The position numbers and the translations under genes are program-made. 64,000 nucleotides of DNA, taken from positions 124,001 through 188,000 of the forward strand of contig CAWHKZ010000011.1 of assembly GCA_963830165.1 (NCBI GenBank), written 5' to 3'. Origin of the DNA: Bog-756 sp963830165 (lineage in GTDB: Bacteria; Actinomycetota; Acidimicrobiia; Acidimicrobiales; RAAP-2). The notes below the pieces were generated by a model, which saw only the letters and a list, made by a program, of their open reading frames with translations, ran no database searches and was not told the DNA's origin. The first letter of the stretch is position 1. Each line of letters opens with the position of its first letter. Shown here piece by piece: positions 52,782 to 61,854 of the stretch.

Positions 52782-53666
52782 TCAGTCGGCGAGGAACCCC
52801 AGCACGTGGGCGCTGACCTCGTCCGGCCGCTCCAGGTGCAGGAAGTGGCCGGCGCCCTCGACCACCACGAGTTCCGAGCCCGGGCCGAGGTGGTCGGTGA
52901 CCGGCCCGATGATCTCGACCCCCATGCAGCCGTCGGCGGCACCGTGGAGGTAGAGCGTGGGCTGGGGCGGCGTCGACTCCCCGGCTGCCGCCGCCTCCGC
53001 GTCGTCCGGCGGCGGGGCGAACATGGCCCGGTAGTACCCGATTGCCGCCGACAGCCGGTCCTCGGTCCCCAGGGACTCCTTCACCCGGGCGGCATCCCAC
53101 GTCCCGTCGTAGCCGGGGGACCAGTCGGCCCACAGCCGGTCGATGAAGGCCAGGTCGTCCCGGCCGACCGCGAACTCGGCCAGCGGGGTCTGGAACACGA
53201 ACACGTACCAGCTGCGCCGCAGCTGGTCGTAGTCGAAGAACCCGAAGCCCATGGAGGCCGGCGGGGGCACGGCCATGGTCACCACCTTCCTCCAGCGATC
53301 GGGCTCATGGGCGGCGGCCGGATAGGTCAGGAGCGCACCCCAGTCGTGGCCGATGATGACGGCCCGGTCGTCGCCCCCCAGTGCCTCGTGCAGGGCGCAG
53401 GCGTCGAGGGCCAGTGTGCCCGTGTCGTAGCGTCCGTCGTCCGGCACCGCCGTCGGGGCGTAGCCGCGGAGGAACGGGGCCACGGCGTGGTACCCGGCGG
53501 CGGCCAACGCGGGCAGCAGGTGGCGCCAGGTGTGGGCCGTGTCGGGGAATCCGTGCAGGCACAGCGCGAGCGGACCGTCGTCCGGCCCGTCCTCCAGGTA
53601 GGCGAACTCCAGGCCGTGGGCCGTGACGGTCCGCACGGCGTCGTCGGTGGGTCGGGCATCGCTCAT
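52782..53666 (-). CDS. Epoxide-hydrolase-like alpha/beta hydrolase
   Basis: 294 residues. LALCLHGFPDTAHTWRHLLPAL is the HGFP oxyanion loop, AVIIGHDWGALLTYP the nucleophile elbow with Asp (GHDWG), and VVEGAGHFLHLERPD holds the His. Asp as nucleophile with HGFP is the mark of epoxide hydrolases and haloalkane dehalogenases. ATG 53666 has TACCCT 6 bases upstream on its strand; the frame beyond it lacks similarity. Divergent from the MBL gene. Confidence 0.87.
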   Translation of the reverse strand: MSDARPTDDAVRTVTAHGLEFAYLEDGPDDGPLALCLHGFPDTAHTWRHLLPALAAAGYHAVAPFLRGYAPTAVPDDGRYDTGTLALDACALHEALGGDDRAVIIGHDWGALLTYPAAAHEPDRWRKVVTMAVPPPASMGFGFFDYDQLRRSWYVFVFQTPLAEFAVGRDDLAFIDRLWADWSPGYDGTWDAARVKESLGTEDRLSAAIGYYRAMFAPPPDDAEAAAAGESTPPQPTLYLHGAADGCMGVEIIGPVTDHLGPGSELVVVEGAGHFLHLERPDEVSAHVLGFLAD

Positions 53667-53717
53667 GGCCGGAGGGTAGCCCGGCCGACCCGCCGCCGCG
53701 GCTAGCCTCCACTGTCT

Positions 53718-54575
53718 GTGCGCATCACCTACTTCGGTGTCCGGGGCTCCTGCCCGTGCTCGTCCGACCAGCAGCGACGCTACGGGGGCAACACGTCCTG
53801 CGTCCTGGTCGAGGTCGACGGCGAGCCGCCTCTCGTGCTCGACATGGGGACGGGACTGCGCGCACTGGGCCACCACCTGCTGGCCGAACTGGCGCCGACC
53901 GGCCGGCCGATGCGGGGCAACTGCCTCCTGACCCACCTGCACTACGACCACGTGCTCGGGACGCCGTTCTTCCCGCCCATGCGGGATCCGGGCGCCCTGC
54001 TCGAGATCTACGGGCCCGCCCAGGTCGACGACACGCTGCAGGACACCATGGCCAGGATGGTGAAGCCGCCGTTCTTCCCGGTGCACATGGCCGACTTCCG
54101 CGGCGAGCTCCGCTACCACGACCTCAAGGGCAACGACGAGTTCCAGCTCGGCGGGATCTCGGTGAAGGTGCGCACGATCCCCCACATCGGCAACACGCTC
54201 GGGTTCCGCATCGAGGCCGACGGCGCCTCCGTCGCCTACCTTCCCGACCACCAGGCGCCGGTGGACCGCACCACGGTCTCGAACGAGGTGCTCGAGCTGT
54301 GCGACGACGTCGACCTCCTCATCCACGACTCGCAGTACACCGAGGACGAGTTCGTGGAGCTCTTCGACTGGGGCCACTCGACACCGGCCTACGCCGTCCA
54401 CGTGGCCACGGAGGCGGGCGCCCGGCGGCTCGACCTGTTCCACCACGACCCGGGGCACACCGACCGTCAGCTCGACGCCATGCTCCGCGGCGCCCGTCAG
54501 GTGGCCCAGTCCATCGGCAAGGTCCAGGTCAACGCGGCCAAGGAGGGCGGGACCTTCGAGTTGAGGAAACGGTGA
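53718..54575 (+). CDS. MBL-fold metallo-hydrolase
   Basis: 285 residues. RITYFGVRGSCPC at the start and LLTHLHYDHVLG with H73, H75, D77 and H78 are the metallo-beta-lactamase zinc site; a further His is in HIGNTLGF and Asp in LIHDSQYTEDE. The GVRGS start and GNTSCVLVE place it in the phosphodiesterase-like group (RNase Z relatives) with cyclic-nucleotide or signalling roles in some members. TAGCCT lies 9 bases before the GTG. Its stop overlaps the GTG of the flavin reductase gene. Confidence 0.88.
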   Translation: MRITYFGVRGSCPCSSDQQRRYGGNTSCVLVEVDGEPPLVLDMGTGLRALGHHLLAELAPTGRPMRGNCLLTHLHYDHVLGTPFFPPMRDPGALLEIYGPAQVDDTLQDTMARMVKPPFFPVHMADFRGELRYHDLKGNDEFQLGGISVKVRTIPHIGNTLGFRIEADGASVAYLPDHQAPVDRTTVSNEVLELCDDVDLLIHDSQYTEDEFVELFDWGHSTPAYAVHVATEAGARRLDLFHHDPGHTDRQLDAMLRGARQVAQSIGKVQVNAAKEGGTFELRKR

Positions 54576-55102
54576 GCGGCACCCACGACGTCGAACATCC
54601 GGTGCCCGCATTCGACACGGACCGGTTCAAGCACGCCATGGGCATGTTCGCCACCGGCGTGACCATCGTGTCGGGCATGGAGGACGGCCAGCCCGTCGGC
54701 TTCACCTGCCAGAGCTTCGTCTCGCTCTCCATCGAACCCCCCTACGTGGCCGTGGCCCCGGCCCGGACGTCGACCAGCTGGCCCCGCATCGCCCGCTCGG
54801 GCGCCTTCTGCGTGAACGTGCTGAGCGAGGACCAGGAGGAGCTGTGCCGCGGGTTCGCCGTGTCGGGCGGCGCGAAGTTCGACGGCGTCGACTGGCACCC
54901 GGCCCCCGGCACCGGTTCACCGGTCATCGAGGGGAGCCTGGCCTGGGTCGACTGCCGGGTGGAGCTGGTCCACGACGCCGGCGACCACGAGCTGATCCTC
55001 GGCCGGGTGCTCGACCTGGGAGTCGGTGAGGGCTCGCCCCTCCTCTTCTTCCGCAGCCGCTTCGCTACGGTGGACCACGACCGAGCACCGCACGAGGGGT
55101 AG
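54572..55102 (+). CDS. Flavin reductase-like protein
   Basis: 176 residues. FKHAMGMFATGVTIVSGMEDGQPVG and FTCQSFVSLSIEPPYVAV are the FMN-binding split-barrel of flavin:NADH reductases (HpaC type); FCVNVLSEDQEELCRGFA follows. Such enzymes supply reduced flavin to two-component monooxygenases. None of those is in view. GTG overlaps the MBL stop. The RmlC-like gene follows after 5 bases. Confidence 0.87.
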   Translation: MSGTHDVEHPVPAFDTDRFKHAMGMFATGVTIVSGMEDGQPVGFTCQSFVSLSIEPPYVAVAPARTSTSWPRIARSGAFCVNVLSEDQEELCRGFAVSGGAKFDGVDWHPAPGTGSPVIEGSLAWVDCRVELVHDAGDHELILGRVLDLGVGEGSPLLFFRSRFATVDHDRAPHEG

Positions 55103-55107
55103 GGGCC

Positions 55108-55659
55108 ATGCCGAAGATCATCGAGTCCGACGTGATCCGCGACGTCATCGTCGTGGAGCCGGACGCCCACGGCGACGAGCGCGGCCGCTTCGTCGAGACG
55201 TACCGTCGCAGTTGGTTCCCCCTGGGTCGCGAGATGATCCAGGGCAACCGCTCCACCAAGCAGGCCGGCGCCGTCGTCGGCCTCCACTACCACCTGCACC
55301 AGTCGGACTACTGGTACGTCCTGGCCGGCACCGCCCGGGTGGTCCTCCACGACCTCCGCCAGGGCTCGCCGACCGACGGGGCCACCCTGTCGCTCGACCT
55401 CACGGGTGACCACGACCGGGGCCTGTTCATCCCGCCGGGGGTGGCCCACGGGTTCGCGTCGCTGACCGACCTGACGCTCTGGTACCTGGTGGACGGCTAC
55501 TACAACCCCGAGGACGAGCTGGGCGTGGCCTGGGACGACCCGGCCATCGCCGGCGACTGGGGGGTCACGGACCCGGTCCTGTCGGGACGCGACCAGGCCA
55601 ACCCGCGCCGGTCCGAGATCCCGGCCGGGCGCCAGCCCTACCTCGGCCTGCGCACCTGA
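55108..55659 (+). CDS. RmlC-like dTDP-4-dehydrorhamnose 3,5-epimerase family protein
   Basis: 183 residues, cupin fold. DERGRFVETYRRSWFP, NRSTKQAGAVVGLHYHLHQSD (His as base in GLHYH) and GLFIPPGVAHGFASLTD are the RmlC motifs, and VDGYYNPEDELGVAWDDPA holds the Tyr acid. The DYWYV instead of the usual KLV suggests a relative rather than a sure RmlC. No other rhamnose genes are near. It is the third gene of a unit with MBL and flavin reductase. Confidence 0.8.
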   Translation: MPKIIESDVIRDVIVVEPDAHGDERGRFVETYRRSWFPLGREMIQGNRSTKQAGAVVGLHYHLHQSDYWYVLAGTARVVLHDLRQGSPTDGATLSLDLTGDHDRGLFIPPGVAHGFASLTDLTLWYLVDGYYNPEDELGVAWDDPAIAGDWGVTDPVLSGRDQANPRRSEIPAGRQPYLGLRT

Positions 55660-55738
55660 GGACCGGAGCCCGCCGCACCGTGTCGGAGGGGTGGACCCCA
55701 CCCCTCGGACGGATCCGCGGTCTGGGAGACTCCCTTCC

Positions 55739-56548
55739 ATGACCGAGTCGCCGACCAGGCCACCCTCACCCACCCCGTCCGACCGCCTGGGTGCGCCCGG
55801 AACCGGCGTGCTGATCACCGGCGGGGGGTCGGGGATCGGCCGGGCGACGGCCGTGGCCCTGGCCGAGGTGGGCCGCCCGGTGGCCGTATGGGACATCGAC
55901 GGTCCGGAGGCCGAGGCGACCGCCGACCGGTGCCGCGACCTCGGGGTCGCCGTCCACGCCGCCGTCGTCGACGTGGCCGATTCGGACGCCGTCGCCGGTG
56001 CGGTGCCCGCGGCCGCCGACGCGCTCGGTTCGCTCGGAGGGTTCGTCCATGCCGCCGGCGTGTCCGGTGCGGCGACCGTCGACGACATCGACGACGCGGT
56101 CTGGGACGCCACCCTCAACGTCAACCTGCGGGCCGCCGCGGTCATCGCCCGCTACGTGATCCCCCCGTTCCGGGCGGCGGGGCCGGGATCGGCCGCGGTG
56201 CTGATCTCGTCCATCGAGGGGCTGTTCGGGAGTTCGATCCTGACCGCCTACTGCGCGTCGAAGGGTGGGGTCCTCGGCGTCATGCGGTCGCTGGCCCAGC
56301 GGTACGCCCTCGAGGGGTTCCGGGTCAACGCCGTGTGCCCGGGCGCGGTGGCCACCCCCATGCTCGACCGGCCCTCGAGCTCCCCGGGTTCCGCGAGCAG
56401 ATCGAGGCGCGCCACACCCCTGCGGCGGATCGCCACCCCCGACGAGATCGCCGGCCCGATCCGGTTCCTCCTGTCGTCCGAGGCCTCGTTCATCACCGGG
56501 GCCCACCTGACGGTGGACGGCGGAATGACCGCCGTCACGGCAATCTGA
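55739..56548 (+). CDS. SDR family oxidoreductase
   Basis: 269 residues from ATG 55739. The cofactor motif is VLITGGGSGIGRATAVALAE, FVHAAGVSG replaces NAG, and YCASKGG holds Tyr and Lys, with Ser in VLISSIEGLFG. LTVDGGMTAV closes the fold. A classical SDR with unknown substrate. The gene is about 80 bases after the RmlC-like gene. Confidence 0.87.
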   Translation: MTESPTRPPSPTPSDRLGAPGTGVLITGGGSGIGRATAVALAEVGRPVAVWDIDGPEAEATADRCRDLGVAVHAAVVDVADSDAVAGAVPAAADALGSLGGFVHAAGVSGAATVDDIDDAVWDATLNVNLRAAAVIARYVIPPFRAAGPGSAAVLISSIEGLFGSSILTAYCASKGGVLGVMRSLAQRYALEGFRVNAVCPGAVATPMLDRPSSSPGSASRSRRATPLRRIATPDEIAGPIRFLLSSEASFITGAHLTVDGGMTAVTAI

Positions 56549-56650
56549 GGCTCCGACCAGGGATGATGTGCCCGAGCCGGCCGGCGGTCGGCCGTGGCCT
56601 CCGGGGGGTGCGCTCCCGTGCGGGGTCTGATTCAGGGTTGAATAGTCCGG

Positions 56651-57067
56651 ATGTGGACCGTCGCGTTCGTGGTCGTGGTGCTGGTGGTGGTGGCCGTCGC
56701 GGTCGCCATCGTCCGCCGACCCCGCGGGGCCGACACCCACTCGGTGCAGAACTACCACCACGCCCTCGGCACCCTCGAGCACCTGTCCGAGCGCATCGGC
56801 CCGCCGACCGTGCGGCCCGTGCGGGTGGTCCCGAGCGGGCAGAGCGAGACTCCGCCCGTGCGGGTGGTCCCGACCGGGCAGGCCGAGGCTCCGCCCGAGC
56901 GGGTGGTGCCCCCGGTCCCGGTGCGGGGGACCGAGGAGTTCCCCGACCCCGACGCCCCCATCGTCTTCGACGACGCCCGCCCCGTGGAGCGGGGCGGCCG
57001 GTCGGATCCGAGCCGACCACGCCGCCCAGGACCGACCGCTCGCAGCGCATCGCCCTCGCGTCGATGA
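56651..57067 (+). CDS. Small single-span membrane protein
   Basis: 138 residues: an N-terminal span (VAFVVVVLVVVAVAVAIV), then a short folded run (NYHHALGTLEHLSERIG) and an imperfect three-fold repeat VRVVPSGQSETPP / VRVVPTGQAEAPP / ERVVPPVPV. Its stop overlaps the ATG of the next gene in ATGA, so the two are a translational pair. Function unknown. Confidence 0.6.
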   Translation: MWTVAFVVVVLVVVAVAVAIVRRPRGADTHSVQNYHHALGTLEHLSERIGPPTVRPVRVVPSGQSETPPVRVVPTGQAEAPPERVVPPVPVRGTEEFPDPDAPIVFDDARPVERGGRSDPSRPRRPGPTARSASPSRR

Positions 57068-57639
57068 ACCACCGCCGTCGCCCGGGCACCGGCATCATCG
57101 TGGCGATCGCCGTCATCGTGGTGTTCGCGGTCCTGGCCGTCATCGGGAGCCAGAAGCCCCACAAGGCCCCTTCCGCCGCGCACGCCACGACGACGACCAC
57201 CCTGCCCCGCCACACCCACGCAGCCACCACCACGGCGCCGAAGCCGCCGCCGACGACGAGGCCGACCCCCACCACGCTGCCGGCGCAGTTCGTGGCCACG
57301 ACCACCTCGTCGACGCAGACGTCCGCCACGTACACGCTGCCGCACACCAACTACATGCTGACCCTGACCGCGACAGGTGACTGCTGGGCCGAGGTCGAGA
57401 CGGCAGCCACCGGCAGCACCGTGTGGGCCGGCCTGTTGACGGCCGGCAACGTCCAGCAGGTGGAGGTCACGGGGACGACCACGGTGCAGCTGGGGGCGCC
57501 GACGGTGAACCTGGAGGTCGACTCGATCCCGGTCGTGCTGCCGACGCCGGTGCACACACCGTTCACGGCCACGTTCGCCCCGTCCGCCACGGCCACACCC
57601 GGTTCCGTGCCGACGACCACCACGACCACCGCACCCTGA
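57064..57639 (+). CDS. Membrane-anchored protein with RodZ-type (DUF4115-like) C-terminal domain
   Basis: 191 residues. A span (GIIVAIAVIVVFAVLAVIG) is followed by a Thr/Pro-rich linker and a beta domain whose core reads LTLTATGDCWAEVETAATG and QVEVTGTTTVQLGAP, ending VNLEVDSIPVVLP. This is the pattern of DUF4115, the extracytoplasmic part of RodZ-like proteins. The HTH part of RodZ is absent. ATG 57064 overlaps the stop of the preceding gene. Probably a cell-wall-side protein. Confidence 0.68.
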   Translation: MNHRRRPGTGIIVAIAVIVVFAVLAVIGSQKPHKAPSAAHATTTTTLPRHTHAATTTAPKPPPTTRPTPTTLPAQFVATTTSSTQTSATYTLPHTNYMLTLTATGDCWAEVETAATGSTVWAGLLTAGNVQQVEVTGTTTVQLGAPTVNLEVDSIPVVLPTPVHTPFTATFAPSATATPGSVPTTTTTTAP

Positions 57640-57710
57640 CGGGACGCGGTGGCCGTCCGGGCGGGTCGCAGGTCCGTCGCGCCGACCGCCCGATCAGCAG
57701 GCGGTGTCGG

Positions 57711-59891
57711 TCACGAGTTCGGGTCGGCCGGGTAGGGCTGCAGCGGCGCGTCGGCCAGGCCGAGCGTGCGGAGGAGGAAGGCGTAGACGAAGGCCTCGTC
57801 CTTCCAGGCGTCGTAGCGGCCGGACGGGCCGCCGTGGCCGGCCCCCATCTCCATCTTCAGCAGCACCTGGTTCCCGGGGTTGGCGGCGCGCAGCTTGGCC
57901 ACCCACTTGGCCGGCTCCCAGAACCCCACCCGGGGGTCGGACAGCCCGCCGGTGGCGAGGATGTCCGGGTAGCGCACGGGCCGCCCGTCCGGACCGGTGG
58001 AGACCACGTTGTCGTAGGGGGAGTAGGACTTCATGACCCGGTAGATCTCCGGGTCCTCGACCGGGTTGCCCCACTCCTCCCACTCGAGGACGGTGAGGGG
58101 CAGGGTCTCGTCGAGGATGGTGGTGAGGCAGTCGACGAAGGGCACCTCGGCGACCACGGCCCGGAACAGGTCGGGGGCCAGGTTGGCCACCGCCCCCATC
58201 AGCAGGCCGCCGGCACTGCCGCCCCGGGCGGCCAGGCGGCCCGGCGAGGTCCAGCCCTCGGCCACCAGGTGGCGGGCGCAGGCCACGAAGTCGGTGAAGG
58301 TGTTCGGCTTGGCCGCGAACTTCCCCTCCTCGTACCAGCGGCGGCCCATCTCGCCGCCACCCCGGACGTGGGCGATGGCGAACACGAACCCGCGGTCGAC
58401 CAGGCTGAGCCGGAGCGAGGAGAACGAGGGGTCCATCGACGCCTCGTAGGAGCCGTAGCCGTAGAGCAGGCACGGCGCCCCCTCGGAACCGGCGACCGGG
58501 CCCTCCACCAGGTCCGGCCGCCACACGAGCGAGATCGGCACCCGGGTCCCGTCGTCGGCCGTGGCCCACAGCCGGTCGGTGCGGTACCGGGCCGGGTCGA
58601 AGTCGCCCAGTACGGGCTGGCGCTTGCGCAGGGTGAGCTCCCCGGACTCGAGGTCGAGGTCGTAGACCGAGCGGGGGGTGGCGAGCGACGTGTACCCGTA
58701 GCGCAGCACCGTCGAGTCGTACTCGGGATTGGCCTCGCCCCAGACGGTGGACGGCGACTCGGGTTGATCCACCGGGGTCGATATGCCCGTGAGGTGCTCG
58801 ATCACACGCATGCGGGTGCCGCCGTCCTCGCGCTCGTAGACGGCCAGGTGGCGCACGAAGGGGTCGACGGCGTCGAGCCGCACCCCGTCGCGGGCCGGGA
58901 TGACCTCGGTCCAGTGCTCCCGGTCGGGCGCGTCGTCGGGTGCCTCCATGAGGCGGAAGTCCTCGGCGCCGTCGTTGGTGACGACCAGGAACCGGCCCGG
59001 GCGCCCGTTGGTCGGGTCGCCGCGATCGTGGTCGACCGAGTACTCGACGCCCTGGCGCCGGGGCTCCACCGTGCGGAACGCACCCTCGGGATCGTCGGCG
59101 TCGAGGATGCGCACCTCGGAGGTGACCTTGGAGTCGAGGGCGCACAGGATGTAGCAGTCGTCCTTGGTGCGTCCCACGCCGAGGTAGAAGTGGTCGTCGG
59201 GCTCCTCGATCACCAGCACGTCGGTCGCCGGGTCGGTCCCCACCCGGTGGCGCCACAGCTGGAAGGGCCGCATGGCCTCGTCGACGCGGACGTAGAACAC
59301 GGTGGCGTCGTCGTTGGCCCACGCCGCCCCGTACGAGGTGTCCTCGATCTGCTCGTCCGCCTCGGCGCCGGTCACGAGGTCGCGGAACCGCATCGTGTGC
59401 CGCTCGCCCCCGGTGGTGTCGGTGGAGTAGACGAGCCACTTGTGGTCCGGGCTGACCGAGAAGCTGCCGAGCGAGAAGTACTCGTGGCCCTCGGCCAGCA
59501 CGTTCTCGTCGAGCAGGACCTGCTCGGCGTCCTCGGGTCCGTCGACCGGGCGACGGCAGTGGATGCCGTAGCTGGCCCCTTCGCGGGTGCGGCCGTAGTA
59601 GAGCCAGGGGCCCTTGCGCACGGGCACCGAGAGGTCGGTCTCCTCGATGCGGGCCACCATCTCGGTGAACAGGGCCTCCTGGAGTGTCCGCGTGGGGGCC
59701 ATGACCGCCTCGGTGTAGGCATTCTCGGCCTCGAGGTGGGCGATGACCTGGGGATCCTCCTTGTCGCGCAGCCAGAACCAGTCGTCGGTCCGCACGTCAC
59801 CGTGGGCCTCCAGGACCACGGGCCGGCGCTCGGCCACGGGCGGGACGGGCGTGCCCGTCGTCGGGGCGTCCGGGAGGGGGGTGTCGGGCAT
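57711..59891 (-). CDS. ptrB: Prolyl oligopeptidase family protein (oligopeptidase B)
   Basis: 726 residues. The N-terminal half is the propeller (WFWLRDKEDPQVIAHLEAEN at the start); the C-terminal alpha/beta domain shows RGGGEMGRRWYEEGK, the nucleophile ARGGSAGGLLMG with S559, ATGGLSDPRVGFWEP with the Asp and GAGHGGPSGRYD with the His. These are the S9A oligopeptidase B motifs; it cleaves after basic residues of small peptides. No signal peptide. ATG 59891 is likely; a GTG two codons upstream is possible. Divergent from sufB. Confidence 0.93.
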   Translation of the reverse strand: MPDTPLPDAPTTGTPVPPVAERRPVVLEAHGDVRTDDWFWLRDKEDPQVIAHLEAENAYTEAVMAPTRTLQEALFTEMVARIEETDLSVPVRKGPWLYYGRTREGASYGIHCRRPVDGPEDAEQVLLDENVLAEGHEYFSLGSFSVSPDHKWLVYSTDTTGGERHTMRFRDLVTGAEADEQIEDTSYGAAWANDDATVFYVRVDEAMRPFQLWRHRVGTDPATDVLVIEEPDDHFYLGVGRTKDDCYILCALDSKVTSEVRILDADDPEGAFRTVEPRRQGVEYSVDHDRGDPTNGRPGRFLVVTNDGAEDFRLMEAPDDAPDREHWTEVIPARDGVRLDAVDPFVRHLAVYEREDGGTRMRVIEHLTGISTPVDQPESPSTVWGEANPEYDSTVLRYGYTSLATPRSVYDLDLESGELTLRKRQPVLGDFDPARYRTDRLWATADDGTRVPISLVWRPDLVEGPVAGSEGAPCLLYGYGSYEASMDPSFSSLRLSLVDRGFVFAIAHVRGGGEMGRRWYEEGKFAAKPNTFTDFVACARHLVAEGWTSPGRLAARGGSAGGLLMGAVANLAPDLFRAVVAEVPFVDCLTTILDETLPLTVLEWEEWGNPVEDPEIYRVMKSYSPYDNVVSTGPDGRPVRYPDILATGGLSDPRVGFWEPAKWVAKLRAANPGNQVLLKMEMGAGHGGPSGRYDAWKDEAFVYAFLLRTLGLADAPLQPYPADPNS

Positions 59892-59939
59892 CCGCACACA
59901 TTGGCACGGCCTCGCGCGGCCTGTGCGCCGGGGTTGTTA

Positions 59940-59962
59940 CTATCTGGATAGGGGTAATTACC
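59940..59962. promoter_or_regulatory. Two short palindromes in the sufB promoter
   Basis: CTATC-TG-GATAG (59940-59951) and GGTAATTACC (59953-59962) lie side by side, next to a TACTAT box (59938-59943), 26-48 bases before the sufB start. An Fe-S regulator such as an Rrf2 or SufR-type protein would be expected here, but no regulator gene is in view. Confidence 0.45.
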
Positions 59963-59987
59963 GCCCCACAGCTGACCAGGAGCGCCC

Positions 59988-61388
59988 ATGACGTCCACCG
60001 ACCTCGATCTCGGCAAGTACAAGCTCGGGTGGTCCGACGAAGAGGACTACGTCTTCAAGCCCAAGAAGGGCCTCAACGAGTCGATCGTGCGCGAGATGTC
60101 GGCGATGAAGAAGGAGCCCGACTGGATGCGGGACTTCCGGCTCCGCGCCCTGCAGCGGTTCGACCGACGCCCGATGGCCGCATGGTTCGCGGTGAACATG
60201 CCCGACCTCGACTTCGACGACATCTACTACTACATCAAGCCGACGTCGGGGCAGGTCGAGGACTGGAACGACCTGCCCGACGCCATCAAGAACACCTACG
60301 AGAAGCTCGGCATCCCCGAGGCCGAGCGCAAGTACCTGGCCGGCGTCACCGCCCAGTACGAGTCCGAGGTCGTGTTCCATCGCAACCGCGAGGACCTGGA
60401 GGCCCTGGGCATCATCTTCTGCGACATGGACACCGCGGTGCGCGAGCACCCCGACCTCGTCCGGAAGTACTTCGGCACGGTGATCCCGCCCAACGACAAC
60501 AAGTTCGCCGCGCTCAACTCTGCGGTGTGGTCCGGCGGCTCGTTCATCTACGTCCCGCCCGGCGTCGTCGTCGACCAGCCGTTGCAGGCCTACTTCCGCA
60601 TCAACGCCGAGAACATGGGCCAGTTCGAGCGGACACTGATCATCGCCGACGTCGGTGCCCAGGTGCACTACATCGAGGGCTGCTCCGCCCCGGTGTACAC
60701 GACCGACTCGCTGCACTCCGCCGTCGTCGAGCTCGTCGCCCTCGAGGGCTCGCGGATCACGTACACGACCATCCAGAACTGGTCGAACAACGTCTACAAC
60801 CTGGTCACCAAGCGGGCCCGGGCCGAGGCCGAGGCCCACGTCGAGTGGATCGACGGCAACATCGGCTCGCGCCTCACGATGAAGTACCCGAGCGTCTACC
60901 TGATGGGGCCGAAGGCCTCGGGCGAGGTCCTCTCCGTGGCCTACGCCGGCGCCGGCCAGCACCAGGACGCCGGAGCCAAGATGGTCCACGCCGCCCCCGA
61001 GACGACGTCCACCATCGTGTCCAAGTCGATCTCGAAGGATACCGGCATCACCACCTACCGGGGCCTGGTCCACGTGGACGAGGGCGCCAAGAACGCCAAG
61101 AGCTTCGTGCGCTGCGACGCGCTGCTCCTCGACGACACCTCGGTGTCCGAGACGAAGCCGTACATGGAGGTGGGGGAGCGGGACGCCCGGATCGGCCACG
61201 AGGCCACGGTCTCCAAGGTCGGCGACGACCAGCTCTTCTACCTGATGAGCCGGGGGCTGTCCGAGACCCAGGCCATGGGCATGATCGTGAACGGTTTCAT
61301 CGAGCCGATCACCCGCACCCTGCCGATGGAGTACGCGGTGGAGTGGAGCCGGCTGATCGAGCTGCAGATGGAGGGGTCCATCGGCTGA
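59988..61388 (+). CDS. sufB: Fe-S cluster assembly protein SufB
   Basis: 466 residues, standard length. SufB is the scaffold of the SufBCD complex on which [4Fe-4S] clusters are built. The start YKLGWSDEEDYVFKPKKGL, VVFHRNREDLEALGIIFCD, GSFIYVPPGVVVDQPLQAYF, IEGCSAPVYTTDSLHSAVVE (with the cluster-handling Cys) and VNGFIEPITRTLPMEYAVE are all present. ATG has aggag 7 bases upstream. The usual neighbours sufD and sufC should follow; sufD lies about 1.6 kb downstream. Confidence 0.96.
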   Translation: MTSTDLDLGKYKLGWSDEEDYVFKPKKGLNESIVREMSAMKKEPDWMRDFRLRALQRFDRRPMAAWFAVNMPDLDFDDIYYYIKPTSGQVEDWNDLPDAIKNTYEKLGIPEAERKYLAGVTAQYESEVVFHRNREDLEALGIIFCDMDTAVREHPDLVRKYFGTVIPPNDNKFAALNSAVWSGGSFIYVPPGVVVDQPLQAYFRINAENMGQFERTLIIADVGAQVHYIEGCSAPVYTTDSLHSAVVELVALEGSRITYTTIQNWSNNVYNLVTKRARAEAEAHVEWIDGNIGSRLTMKYPSVYLMGPKASGEVLSVAYAGAGQHQDAGAKMVHAAPETTSTIVSKSISKDTGITTYRGLVHVDEGAKNAKSFVRCDALLLDDTSVSETKPYMEVGERDARIGHEATVSKVGDDQLFYLMSRGLSETQAMGMIVNGFIEPITRTLPMEYAVEWSRLIELQMEGSIG

Positions 61389-61455
61389 GCCGGTGAAGGG
61401 TGCCTGCGGCAGGGCTGCGCCACAATGGTCCAGACGATGACGAGGGAGCCCGTCC

Positions 61456-61791
61456 ATGCCCATGCGTGAAGAGTGCAAGCACTTCCAGAGCCGGACCTAC
61501 GACTCGGGGGAGGTGGCCCGCTTCTGCGTGCTGGACCTGGCTCCCGAGGCGCCCTGGAAGTGCCCGGACGACTGCCCTTCCTACTCGCCCCGACTGGCCG
61601 ACGTCGGCTGGAGCCACGGATCCCTGGTGGAGCCGGCGATCGAGTCCATGCCCGACGTCCCCGGCGAGGACGCGGCCGCCGTGCTCGACAGCGCCGAGGA
61701 CATCGTCAACTCCATCGCACCCGGCGTCCTGGCCGACGTGCGTGCCGATGACGAGAAGAACGGCCGCAGGTGGTGGCGCCGCAAGCGCTGA
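61456..61791 (+). CDS. Small cysteine-containing protein between sufB and sufD
   Basis: 111 residues. Four cysteines sit in the first half: EECKHFQSRTYD, RFCVLDLAPEAPWKCPDDCPS. The CPDDC pair with two others could bind zinc or an Fe-S cluster. The second half is acidic and helical, ending RRWWRRKR. ATG 61456 has gaggga 8 bases upstream. It lies 67 bases after sufB, so it is probably in the same transcript. Not recognised; a role in Fe-S assembly is only a guess from place and cysteines. Confidence 0.65.
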   Translation: MPMREECKHFQSRTYDSGEVARFCVLDLAPEAPWKCPDDCPSYSPRLADVGWSHGSLVEPAIESMPDVPGEDAAAVLDSAEDIVNSIAPGVLADVRADDEKNGRRWWRRKR

Positions 61792-61854
61792 CCCGCTGAT
61801 CCGGCGGACCTGGCCGGACGGGTGCGTGCCGGTCGAACGGGTGCGTGCCCGAGT

